Assembly: GCA_023428655.1 (NCBI GenBank)
Contig: JAEYXC010000284.1
Coordinates: 1 to 14,036, forward strand
Direction: 5' to 3'
Length of the DNA: 14,036 nt
From: Bacillota bacterium
GTDB taxonomy: Bacteria; Bacillota; Clostridia; Lachnospirales; Lachnospiraceae
In this document: positions 1 to 6,632 of the stretch, in pieces
Position numbering within the stretch: position 1 is the first letter of the stretch
Layout of the letters: the number at the start of each line of letters is the position of its first letter
Program-made: the position numbers and the translations under genes
Notes under the pieces: generated by a model
The model's input: the letters and a program-made list of their open reading frames with translations, nothing else
Database searches by the model: none
Told to the model about the DNA's origin: nothing

Positions 1-322
1 GTATAGTACAAATTAGATATATATTCAATACTTAGTAGTAAATGTCATCCAATTCGGTTGCATCTGCCTTAATTTATTTACATAAAATTAAGCTGTTAAT
101 ATATGTCTACTTTAGTAAAAAGGTATATCAACCATTATATTCGAATTATATCACAACAGATATGTTCAATGTACTTAATTACTAAAAGATTAACTGTTTT
201 TCAGTATTTTGCAATTGAGTAATTTATGACGTTGTTCTGCATATTTTCTTTTTTATTACAATATTTGTTTTCAAAAGATATTCTTATAGAATCCAATCTT
301 TTTAAAATTGAATTACTTTTTC
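1..322. other. AT-rich non-coding stretch, nothing recognised
   Basis: This stretch lies beyond the terminator of the hydratase gene. It is strongly AT-rich with scattered stop codons in all frames and no open frame preceded by a ribosome binding site. I see no tRNA-like fold, no tandem repeat and no convincing inverted repeat. It may hold the promoter or end of a neighbouring gene outside the window. Confidence 0.6.
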
Positions 323-356
323 AAAAATACGCCTACGGCATAATACCATAGGCGTA
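323..356 (-). terminator. Intrinsic terminator of the hydratase gene
   Basis: Perfect 8-bp arms TACGCCTA (328-335) and TAGGCGTA (349-356) are extended by a GG/CC pair after one mismatch, around a 7-nt loop. Read on the minus strand the stem is followed at once by TTTTT (complement of 323-327). It starts 15 nt past the hydratase stop, so it should end that transcript. Confidence 0.85.
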
Positions 357-370
357 ATAAACTTTTACTA

Positions 371-2644
371 TTAACGATAATAATTTATGAGGCATCCCTC
401 AAGAATGATCTCTCTTTCGTCCTGTGTCAGCTCACCAAGATTAAGAGTAAATTCCTTCATATCCTTGTTCACCACATAGGCCTTGATCTCGTTGTTATGG
501 TCGGCCACTGCGTTACGAATATCCTTGATAAATAGATAATCTCCATTTTCAAAAGGTAGTTCTTCCTTTAACAGGAAGGGAAGCATACCCCAGTTAATCA
601 AATTAGAGCGATAACGCTTCGTAGCATATTCCTTAGCAATATTGGCAAAGCCTCCTAACACCTTCTGACAGCTGGCTGCCTGTTCTCTGGCTGACCCGTC
701 ACCGGGCTTTACTGCATAGATTGTACTTCCGATCTGGGTTGCTTTTGGATCAAAGGTAAATTTGGAGGATATCAGGTCATATACGGTCTGTATTTCTGCA
801 TTGGCAGCAGTTACATCCTCGCCTGCAATTCTTGCCTTCTCCGCTCTTTGGACCTCTTTTGCACGACCCACATAGGCCGGATCCTTACGAGATAAGGTAT
901 ATTCTGCGAGTCCTAAGGGATTGGACCGATAGGAGGAGGTCTCCCCGGAAGGAATGAGCTCATCCGTTGTCGTAACCGGGTCGTGAATTACGGATACAAC
1001 CTTTAATATTAGGTCCTCACTCAATGCAGTCATAGTCGGCCAATCTACGATTCCCGGGCCAAACTTAAGCTCAACACTGCTATCCGGTTTACCGATACCA
1101 TTGTAGACACGGTTATCATAAATGGTACGGTCAAAATAATAGCTTGGATTCGTAAAGGTGACATCAATATTCTCAGCCGAGGTAAGATATCCCTGATTTG
1201 CTGCAGTAGCGGCAATGCTTCTGGCATCCATCAATGCGACACTTGCTACCTGACCGTTGGTAATCTTGGAGCCTTCTCTGTTGGGGAAATTTCTGGTTGT
1301 ATGACGAATACTAAAGCCATTATTGGCGGGAACATCTCCGGCTCCAAAGCAAGGTCCGCAGAAGGCGGTACGTATGGTAGCACCGCTGGCCATAAGCTTT
1401 GCCACACTTCCGTTCTTTACTAACTCCATGTAAACCGGTTGGCTGGCAGGATAAACGCTGAGAGAAAATTCATCCGCACCAATGTATTTGCCTTTAAGAA
1501 TATCCGTTGCATCACATATATTTTCAAAGCCACCCCCAGCACAGCCTGCGATGGTCCCCTGGTCTACATAAAGTCTCCCATTACGAACCTTATCCTTTAA
1601 GGTATATTTGACTTTGTTATTGTCCAAGCTCACCTGAGCTTTCTTCTCCACCTCGTCAAGGATATCATACAGATTGGAATTCAATTCATCAATGGTATAC
1701 ACATTACTGGGGTGGAAGGGCATTGCAATCATTGGCTTGATCTCGGATAAGTCCACATAGACTAAACCGTCATAGTATGTAACCTTCTCCGGTGCAAGCT
1801 CCTTGTAAGCCCTCGGTCTGTTATGAAGCTCATAGTATTCCTTTACCGCATCGTCCGTTTTCCAGATGGAGGACAGACAGGTGGTCTCCGTCGTCATAAC
1901 ATCAATTCCGATCCGATAATCCACACTAAGCTTTGGAATACCATCACCAACAAATTCCATAACCTTGTTATTGACAAAGCCATTGGCGAAAACCTTACCA
2001 ATTATTTCCAAGGCAACATCCTGAGGACCGACACCCTTTCTTGGCGTTCCGGTTAGATATACGGCTACTACCTCAGGCATATTGATATCATAGGTGCGGC
2101 TTAGCAGCTGCTTCACAAGCTCCGGACCACCTTCACCGATTGCCATGGTTCCTAAGGCTCCATATCGGGTATGACTGTCGGAACCAAGTATCATGCTACC
2201 GCCCTCCGCCAGCATCTCACGTGCATATTGGTGTATGACTGCCTGATGAGGCGGAACATAGACTCCACCGTACTTCTTTGCACAGGACAGACCAAACATA
2301 TGGTCATCCTCATTAATGGTTCCGCCGACAGCACATAAGCTGTTATGGCAATTGGTTAGAACATAAGGGACCGGAAATTTCTCGAGTCCGCTGGCTCTGG
2401 CTGTCTGAATAATTCCTACAAAGGTTATATCGTGGGAGATTAATTTATCAAATTTGATTTTAAGCTTCTTATCATTGTCTGAGGTATTATGCTTCGTTAA
2501 AATACCATAAGCCATGGTACCTTTTCTCGCTGTATCTCGATCAGCTGTGATACCGGTCTTCGCATAAACTGCAGCTGTATCCTGCTCCTCAATAATTTCA
2601 GTTCCATTTACAAGATAAACGCCATTCTCATAGAGCTTAATCAT
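371..2644 (-). CDS. Aconitase-superfamily hydratase (YbhJ-like)
   Basis: A 757-residue member of the aconitase/homoaconitase fold, cytoplasmic and probably a [4Fe-4S] hydro-lyase; the substrate is unknown. Visible landmarks are GSDSHT at residues 154-159 (aconitase substrate loop), Cys368 in AGCAGGG, and Cys429/Cys432 in FCGPCFG, matching the three cluster cysteines of aconitase. An RNFPNREG arginine motif lies at 451-458. The C-terminal part corresponds to the swivelling domain. The region before GSDSHT (NCHNSLCAVGG, 98-108) differs from the DHLIEAQ-type stretch of true aconitases, which points to the divergent 'hydratase' branch that includes E. coli YbhJ, of similar length. An in-frame ATG at 2701 exists, but the ATG at 2644 follows GGGAGG with good spacing and matches the expected N-terminus. 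It lies 73 nt downstream of the membrane-protein gene and may share its transcript. Confidence 0.85.
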   Translation of the reverse strand: MIKLYENGVYLVNGTEIIEEQDTAAVYAKTGITADRDTARKGTMAYGILTKHNTSDNDKKLKIKFDKLISHDITFVGIIQTARASGLEKFPVPYVLTNCHNSLCAVGGTINEDDHMFGLSCAKKYGGVYVPPHQAVIHQYAREMLAEGGSMILGSDSHTRYGALGTMAIGEGGPELVKQLLSRTYDINMPEVVAVYLTGTPRKGVGPQDVALEIIGKVFANGFVNNKVMEFVGDGIPKLSVDYRIGIDVMTTETTCLSSIWKTDDAVKEYYELHNRPRAYKELAPEKVTYYDGLVYVDLSEIKPMIAMPFHPSNVYTIDELNSNLYDILDEVEKKAQVSLDNNKVKYTLKDKVRNGRLYVDQGTIAGCAGGGFENICDATDILKGKYIGADEFSLSVYPASQPVYMELVKNGSVAKLMASGATIRTAFCGPCFGAGDVPANNGFSIRHTTRNFPNREGSKITNGQVASVALMDARSIAATAANQGYLTSAENIDVTFTNPSYYFDRTIYDNRVYNGIGKPDSSVELKFGPGIVDWPTMTALSEDLILKVVSVIHDPVTTTDELIPSGETSSYRSNPLGLAEYTLSRKDPAYVGRAKEVQRAEKARIAGEDVTAANAEIQTVYDLISSKFTFDPKATQIGSTIYAVKPGDGSAREQAASCQKVLGGFANIAKEYATKRYRSNLINWGMLPFLLKEELPFENGDYLFIKDIRNAVADHNNEIKAYVVNKDMKEFTLNLGELTQDEREIILEGCLINYYR

Positions 2645-2662
2645 ATTAGTAACCTCCCTAAC

Positions 2663-2674
2663 CCCCTTTTGGGG
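2663..2674 (-). promoter_or_regulatory. Small GC-rich hairpin upstream of the hydratase RBS
   Basis: CCCC-AAAA-GGGG on the minus strand forms a 4-bp all-GC stem with a 4-nt loop, a few nucleotides before the GGGAGG Shine-Dalgarno of the hydratase. It has no U-tract directly after it, so it is not a normal terminator. It could stabilise the mRNA 5' end after processing or modulate initiation. The structure is visible; the role is inference. Confidence 0.35.
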
Positions 2675-2717
2675 CAATCTTTTCCTGTGTTTGTAATGCA
2701 TTGGTTAGATTCTATGT

Positions 2718-3254
2718 TTAATCTTCTATATAACCCTCAGCAAGATTTACGGTATAAAAATCATCACAAACGATTCTGTTTGAAGTAATTAGGCCATTTT
2801 TCGCTTTTACCGTCAACGTAATCTTACCATCCTTGGTAGGGATAAAATCGATGGAAGTTTTTCCACTGAAGACATCATTAAAGAAGCCTGCATCTACAAA
2901 TAATTCTTCATAACCCTCGAACTTAAAGCGAATCTCCAGATTAGCCTCCGCACCGAGAAGATCGATGGTTTCCTGAGGGATACTCTCCGTTTTGCCTGCG
3001 GTCAGCTCAGTAATATGAATGCCCTCATTAAGTACTTCTTCGGGTCCGACATAATATGCTTTTAGATACTCGATTTTTAAATCCGTCTTATTCTTAATAA
3101 TAATATGGTTATCATTGCTTTCGATGTATATTATTACGCCTATAATTAATAAAACTGCAATAACCGCAATACCCGCGATGGTCATTTTCTTTTTTGATTC
3201 AAAGAACGTCTCCGGCCTAACGGGTTTTGTCTGTTTTGCCTTAATTCTTCTCAT
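2718..3254 (-). CDS. Single-pass membrane protein of unknown function
   Basis: A 178-residue protein I do not recognise. A basic N-terminus (MRRIKAKQTK) precedes one hydrophobic helix at about residues 24-45. The remaining 130 residues are hydrophilic and beta-rich, giving a cytoplasm-in, outside-out topology. There is no lipobox and no clear signal peptidase site, so it is probably anchored. The ATG at 3254 is chosen over the ATG at 3293 because GGAGG sits 9 nt before it. A promoter lies about 45 nt upstream and the aconitase-like hydratase follows, so the two may be co-transcribed. The soluble part has one cysteine (about residue 163) and no enzymatic motif I can name. A role as a small extracytoplasmic binding or scaffold domain is possible but unsupported. 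Confidence 0.7.
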   Translation of the reverse strand: MRRIKAKQTKPVRPETFFESKKKMTIAGIAVIAVLLIIGVIIYIESNDNHIIIKNKTDLKIEYLKAYYVGPEEVLNEGIHITELTAGKTESIPQETIDLLGAEANLEIRFKFEGYEELFVDAGFFNDVFSGKTSIDFIPTKDGKITLTVKAKNGLITSNRIVCDDFYTVNLAEGYIED

Positions 3255-3298
3255 TTTGTCATTCCTCCATAAATTTATCATTTTTTCAGACATTCTTA

Positions 3299-3327
3299 AT
3301 GATAATAGGTAACTACGAAATAATCAA
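3299..3327 (-). promoter_or_regulatory. Probable sigma-A promoter of the membrane-protein/hydratase unit
   Basis: On the minus strand TTGATT (3327-3322) is separated by 17 nt from TATCAT (3304-3299). Both boxes are close to consensus. The predicted start falls about 40 nt before the ATG at 3254. Confidence 0.55.
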
Positions 3328-3397
3328 GTCTTTTTTCCGTAACCTCCAAAACAAATTATGACAATCTGATTCATAATCTGTTCTTATTAAAATAATG

Positions 3398-3440
3398 AAA
3401 AAAAAGATAACAGCAATAACGATCCTAATTGCTGTTATCT
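3398..3440 (-). terminator. Intrinsic terminator of the sugar kinase gene
   Basis: A 13-bp perfect stem (arms 3405-3417 and 3428-3440, core GATAACAGCAAT) encloses a 10-nt loop. On the minus strand it is followed by a run of eight T (complement of 3398-3405, the first of which closes the stem). It begins 26 nt after the kinase stop codon. Confidence 0.92.
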
Positions 3441-3465
3441 CCACTTTCCTTCAAGGGATTAATTG

Positions 3466-4488
3466 CTATCTCTGAACTCTGCCGGAGGCATCTCCGCCAA
3501 CCAAGGTATCCACTTCCGCCCTGGTGACAAGATTAAAATCTCCGGGTATGGTGTGTTTTAAAGCAGAAGCTGCAACTGCAAACTCAAGAGCCTGCTCCAT
3601 GGATTTACCGTCTAATAAACCACAGATTAAGCCACCCGCAAAGGAATCACCACTACCAACACGGTCCACAATACGAACATCGTATTTTCTTGAATGATAA
3701 AAATTCTTCCCATCATAGATACAAGCGGACCAACCGTTATCGGAGGCAGAATAGCTCTCTCTCAAGGAGCTTACAACATATTTAAAGTTAAATTTTTTCA
3801 CCATCTGCTCGAAGATGTCCTGATAGCCTGCTAACTCAAGCTCTCCGCTGGTTACATCCGTCTTGCCGGGCTTAAAGCCAAGGACCTTCTCCGCATCCTC
3901 TTCATTACCGATACATACGTCAACATATTGCATTAGATTTGACATGATCCGCTGTGCTTTTTCGGAAGACCAAAGCTTTTTACGAAAGTTCAGATCAACG
4001 GACACGGTTATATTTTTCTTCTTGGCAACCTTTAACGCTTCCTCTGTTAGAAATGCGGCTTTATCACTGATTGCAGGTGTGATCCCCGTAAAATGGAACC
4101 AGTCCGCACCTTCAAAGATGGAGTCAAAATCAAAATCAGTTGGATCAGCTTCTGCAATCGAAGCATGAGCTCGGTCATAAACAACGTTAGAAGCTCTCAT
4201 CGATGCACCGGTCTCTAAGAAATAGATACCCAGTCTTTCTCCGCCTCTTGCTACAAAATCGCAATTTACATTATATTTTCTTAAGGCAGCAACGGCACAT
4301 TCACCGATTGGATTCTTTGGAACCTTTGTCACAAAATAGGAATCGTGTCCGTAATTAGCTAAAGAAACAGCCACATTTGCTTCTCCGCCACCATAACATA
4401 CATCAAAGTTGTCTGACTGGATGAATTTCTGATACCCTGGGGTAGAAAGACGAAGCATAATTTCTCCCAATGTTATAATCTTTGCCAT
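3466..4488 (-). CDS. kdgK: PfkB-family sugar kinase, probable 2-dehydro-3-deoxygluconokinase
   Basis: A 340-residue ribokinase-like (PfkB) kinase that would phosphorylate 2-keto-3-deoxygluconate to KDPG with ATP, feeding pectin/uronate breakdown into the Entner-Doudoroff aldolase step. The sequence shows the N-terminal PfkB signature GGGEANVAVSLANYG (33-47) and the C-terminal signature DRVGSGDSFAGG (275-286), with the GSGD anion hole and probable catalytic base Asp281. Residue Arg168 in VDLNFRKKLW is typical of the KdgK subgroup. Length is usual. The ATG at 4488 follows GGAGAG with proper spacing. It has its own promoter and terminator, so it is monocistronic. No KDPG aldolase or uronate isomerase gene is adjacent, so the KDG assignment rests on sequence character alone. 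Another 2-keto or ketose sugar remains possible. Confidence 0.8.
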   Translation of the reverse strand: MAKIITLGEIMLRLSTPGYQKFIQSDNFDVCYGGGEANVAVSLANYGHDSYFVTKVPKNPIGECAVAALRKYNVNCDFVARGGERLGIYFLETGASMRASNVVYDRAHASIAEADPTDFDFDSIFEGADWFHFTGITPAISDKAAFLTEEALKVAKKKNITVSVDLNFRKKLWSSEKAQRIMSNLMQYVDVCIGNEEDAEKVLGFKPGKTDVTSGELELAGYQDIFEQMVKKFNFKYVVSSLRESYSASDNGWSACIYDGKNFYHSRKYDVRIVDRVGSGDSFAGGLICGLLDGKSMEQALEFAVAASALKHTIPGDFNLVTRAEVDTLVGGDASGRVQR

Positions 4489-4503
4489 TATAATCTCTCC
4501 TTA

Positions 4504-4516
4504 TGTAAAATTTACA
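4504..4516. promoter_or_regulatory. 13-bp palindrome in the kinase leader, candidate operator
   Basis: TGTAAAATTTACA is a perfect palindrome around a single central base. It lies between the kinase promoter and its ribosome binding site, where a repressor could block transcription. It lacks the central CG and 14-bp length of a CcpA cre site. Confidence 0.35.
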
Positions 4517-4529
4517 AATAATTATTATC

Positions 4530-4558
4530 AGTATAGAACGGACATACTATTTCGTCAA
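4530..4558 (-). promoter_or_regulatory. Sigma-A promoter of the sugar kinase gene
   Basis: On the minus strand TTGACG (4558-4553) is followed after exactly 17 nt by TATACT (4535-4530). Both hexamers match consensus at five of six positions. The transcript would start near 4523, giving a leader of about 35 nt. Confidence 0.82.
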
Positions 4559-4597
4559 TGGCAAAAAGACTTCAAATACTCGCAATTATTGCTTTCC

Positions 4598-4831
4598 TTA
4601 TTGAACCTTTTCTTTCGTTCTTCCTTTGTCACGAAGCATGGTAAATAAGCCTAAAAGTAAGCTAATGATTGCTATAAAGAAGGGAAGAATTGCCCCTGCC
4701 TGTGCTGTCGTGCTTTGTGAAATATCGGATAAACATAATAGTAAAGAAACCGTGGTGATTAATGCAAACATTAATCCATTCATGCATCGTTTAAACTTGC
4801 TGATTTTATATCGATATACAACTCTTTTCAT
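4598..4831 (-). CDS. Small two-helix membrane protein, function unknown
   Basis: A 77-residue protein with a basic cytoplasmic N-terminus (MKRVVYRYK), two hydrophobic helices at about 17-35 and 46-66, a short polar loop (SQSTTAQAG) between them, and a basic tail (RDKGRTKEK). Both charged ends should be cytoplasmic, giving a hairpin topology. The ATG at 4831 is preferred to the one at 4843 because GGAGG ends 5 nt before it. That ribosome binding site and the coherent membrane pattern argue for a real gene. The opposite-strand frame over the same bases has neither. It stands alone upstream of the kinase promoter. I cannot assign it to a family. Confidence 0.6.
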   Translation of the reverse strand: MKRVVYRYKISKFKRCMNGLMFALITTVSLLLCLSDISQSTTAQAGAILPFFIAIISLLLGLFTMLRDKGRTKEKVQ

Positions 4832-5283
4832 ACTATCCTCCAAAATTAATAATCCGAGAATGTAAAGTAACGGAATAAAATACTTCTATTTCAACTACAT
4901 ATAAACCAGTTTTTAATACTCTCTCAAATAATTAAACGAGAGTGACAGGCAAATAGTTGCATTATTTTCAAATTAATTTCAAAAATGTAGTAAAAAAAAT
5001 AAAAACAGGATAAACTATTACCATTTAATACCATGTCATGGAGAATATTCAAAATGATACAATCCGCTTCTCAATCCCAACCACGAATCCTTCGATTATG
5101 AAGTCATTAAACTATGTCAGTTATCCATTCTACAAATATATCCTCCTAAAGATATTAGGGAGTTACACGAAAGGAACCGACCACCCTTCGTTAGCTTTTG
5201 GTCTAACATTTGGAGGTCGGTTCAAAATAATGTATTACATCACGCTTTTATTTATGAGAAGATAAATCACTTTTTATCACAAG
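4832..5283. other. Gene-poor AT-rich gap with two inverted repeats
   Basis: This 450-bp gap separates the flavodiiron gene from the small membrane protein. I see no gene on either strand. It holds a weak 6-bp hairpin (ACTCTC 4918-4923 with GAGAGT 4938-4943) and the 50-bp palindrome at 5174-5223 listed separately. The plus-strand open frame across 5038-5265 has no ribosome binding site and runs through the palindrome, so I reject it. A promoter for the 77-residue protein must lie near 4840-4900, but no strong pair of boxes stands out. Confidence 0.55.
5174..5223. repeat. 50-bp imperfect palindrome, insertion-sequence-end-like or terminator
   Basis: Outer arms GAACCGACC (5174-5182) and GGTCGGTTC (5215-5223) are perfect. 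After a small internal loop, inner arms GTTAG (5190-5194) and CTAAC (5203-5207) also pair. Each half read inward has the form GAACCGACC-N-CC-N4-GTTAG, which resembles terminal inverted repeats of IS3/IS150-type elements with nothing between them. It lies 61 nt past the flavodiiron stop, so it could also act as that gene's transcript end, though the following CTTTCG is a poor U-tract. Confidence 0.6.
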
Positions 5284-6477
5284 TTATTCATTTAATTGTG
5301 AGACCAGCTGTGCTCCGTATAAGCTGCAATCCATAAGACCATTTTCATCCGGTATCCATAGCTTACGAAGACCGTCATTGACAATGGTAAAGCCTGCCTC
5401 CTTCAAATGATCCGATAGCAACTTAACAGCCTCACCGCTCCAACCATAGCTACCAAAGGTTGCAGCTTTTTTGTTTTTGAATTTAAGTCCCTTCATCATC
5501 TCTAATAATCCACCCAGTGAAAAGAGGTATCCATTATTAACGGTAGGAGCACCCATAAGAATAAATTTCGATTTGAATACTTCGGTGATGACATCATTCT
5601 TATCCTCCTTTGAGGCATTCATCAGCTTTATTTTAACAATAGGATCCGCGGATTCGATGCCTCTGGCGATTGCTTCTGCCATCTTTCTAGTAGAATTCCA
5701 CATGGTATCATAGATAATTGTAATCTGATTTTCCTGATAATCGTTGGCCCATTCCAGGTACTTTTCAACAATTTGAGTCGGCTGTTGCTTCCAGATTACA
5801 CCGTGACTTGGACAAATCAAATCAACAGGAAGCTGAAAGCTTAGAACCTCTTCAATCTTTTTGATTACCAGCTTACTAAAAGGCGTTAAGATGTTGGCAT
5901 AATACTTTGTTGCTTCCGCATAAAGCTCACCCTGGTCTGCGGTATCGTTATAAAGACTCTCCGTAGCATAATGCTGTCCAAAGGCATCATTACTGAAAAG
6001 AATATTCTCGCCGGAGAGATAAGTAAACATCGTATCCGGCCAATGCAGCATAGGTGCTTCGACAAAGGTTAAGGTATTTTCTCCGATATTTAAGGTATCT
6101 CCTGTCTTCACAATTACAAAATTCCAGTCCTCATGGTAATGGGACTTAATAATTTTAGCACCATTGGCGGTGCAATAGATCGGTGTATCCGGTATTTCTC
6201 TCATAAGCTCCGGTAAGGCTCCACTATGATCGATTTCATTGTGGTTCATCACAATATAATCAATTCGGTCAAGATCGACCACCTGCCGTAAGCGTGAAAC
6301 AAATTCCTTATCAAAGGGCTGCCACACAGTATCAATCAGTACGGTTTTTTGATCACGGATCAAATATGAATTATAAGAAGAGCCCTTTCTGGTTGAATAT
6401 TCATTTCCGTGAAAGTATTTTAATTCCCAATCAATCTTACCTACCCAGGTAACTTTATCACTAATCCTCTTACTCAT
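5284..6477 (-). CDS. Class A flavodiiron protein (FprA-type oxygen/NO reductase)
   Basis: A 397-residue cytoplasmic protein that reduces O2 to water or NO to N2O at a non-haem diiron site, with electrons from rubredoxin or a similar donor through FMN. The N-terminal metallo-beta-lactamase-like domain (about 1-250) carries all six ligands: His79, Glu81, Asp83 (HNEIDH), His145 (LHWPDT), Asp164 (SNDAFG) and His225 (CPSHG). The C-terminal flavodoxin domain (252-397) begins with the FMN phosphate loop YDTMWNSTRKM and includes GAPTVNNG and SYGWSGEA. Length equals that of the two-domain class. The ATG at 6477 follows GGAGG by 8 nt. The in-frame ATG at 6558 lacks one and lies inside an inverted repeat. 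No rubredoxin or reductase gene is adjacent. It fits oxidative defence in a strict anaerobe. O2 versus NO preference cannot be read from the sequence. Confidence 0.93.
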   Translation of the reverse strand: MSKRISDKVTWVGKIDWELKYFHGNEYSTRKGSSYNSYLIRDQKTVLIDTVWQPFDKEFVSRLRQVVDLDRIDYIVMNHNEIDHSGALPELMREIPDTPIYCTANGAKIIKSHYHEDWNFVIVKTGDTLNIGENTLTFVEAPMLHWPDTMFTYLSGENILFSNDAFGQHYATESLYNDTADQGELYAEATKYYANILTPFSKLVIKKIEEVLSFQLPVDLICPSHGVIWKQQPTQIVEKYLEWANDYQENQITIIYDTMWNSTRKMAEAIARGIESADPIVKIKLMNASKEDKNDVITEVFKSKFILMGAPTVNNGYLFSLGGLLEMMKGLKFKNKKAATFGSYGWSGEAVKLLSDHLKEAGFTIVNDGLRKLWIPDENGLMDCSLYGAQLVSQLNE

Positions 6478-6489
6478 CTCTGATTCCTC

Positions 6490-6560
6490 CAATGCTAATT
6501 GTATCGATAAGTTCCTCTTTCTACTTTGAAATATAAGCTTATCATGTACAATTAGCATTG
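6490..6560 (-). promoter_or_regulatory. Long inverted repeat in the flavodiiron leader, abutting the RBS
   Basis: Arms 6490-6503 and 6547-6560 pair over 14 perfect base pairs (CAATGCTAATTGTA). After a small internal loop a further 6 bp follow (GATAAG 6506-6511 with CTTATC 6538-6543), around a 26-nt loop. On the minus strand the last paired base is the first G of the GGAGG Shine-Dalgarno (6490-6486). The mRNA hairpin would therefore crowd the ribosome binding site. Alternatively the two arms are DNA operator half-sites: TTGAAT and GATAAG with 17-nt spacing form a weak promoter overlapping the upstream arm. Confidence 0.6.
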
Positions 6561-6632
6561 ATTCAAATCACAAAAGATATATTTTCTGAAATCTATTCAA
6601 ATAGTTCGTTGTAACCATCAAATTTTAAGCTA

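Noticed and set aside
1823..2056. Open frames on either strand inside the hydratase, kinase, carboxypeptidase and polyamine genes
   Set aside because: They are shadow frames antisense to or overlapping well-supported genes, lack ribosome binding sites, and give low-complexity or unrecognisable products.
2645..2701. 19-residue N-terminal extension of the hydratase
   Set aside because: It would translate the GGGAGG ribosome binding site and the GC-rich hairpin. The family-like N-terminus begins at 2644.
4504..4516. Catabolite-repression (cre) site
   Set aside because: TGTAAAATTTACA is 13 bp and lacks the central CG of the 14-bp cre consensus.
4918..4943. Terminator from the ACTCTC/GAGAGT hairpin
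   Set aside because: The stem is only 6 bp, the loop is 14 nt of AT-rich sequence, and no T-run follows on either strand.
5038..5265. 75-codon plus-strand open frame in the gap after the flavodiiron gene
   Set aside because: There is no ribosome binding site before its ATG, it runs straight through the 50-bp palindrome, and its product has no recognisable domain.
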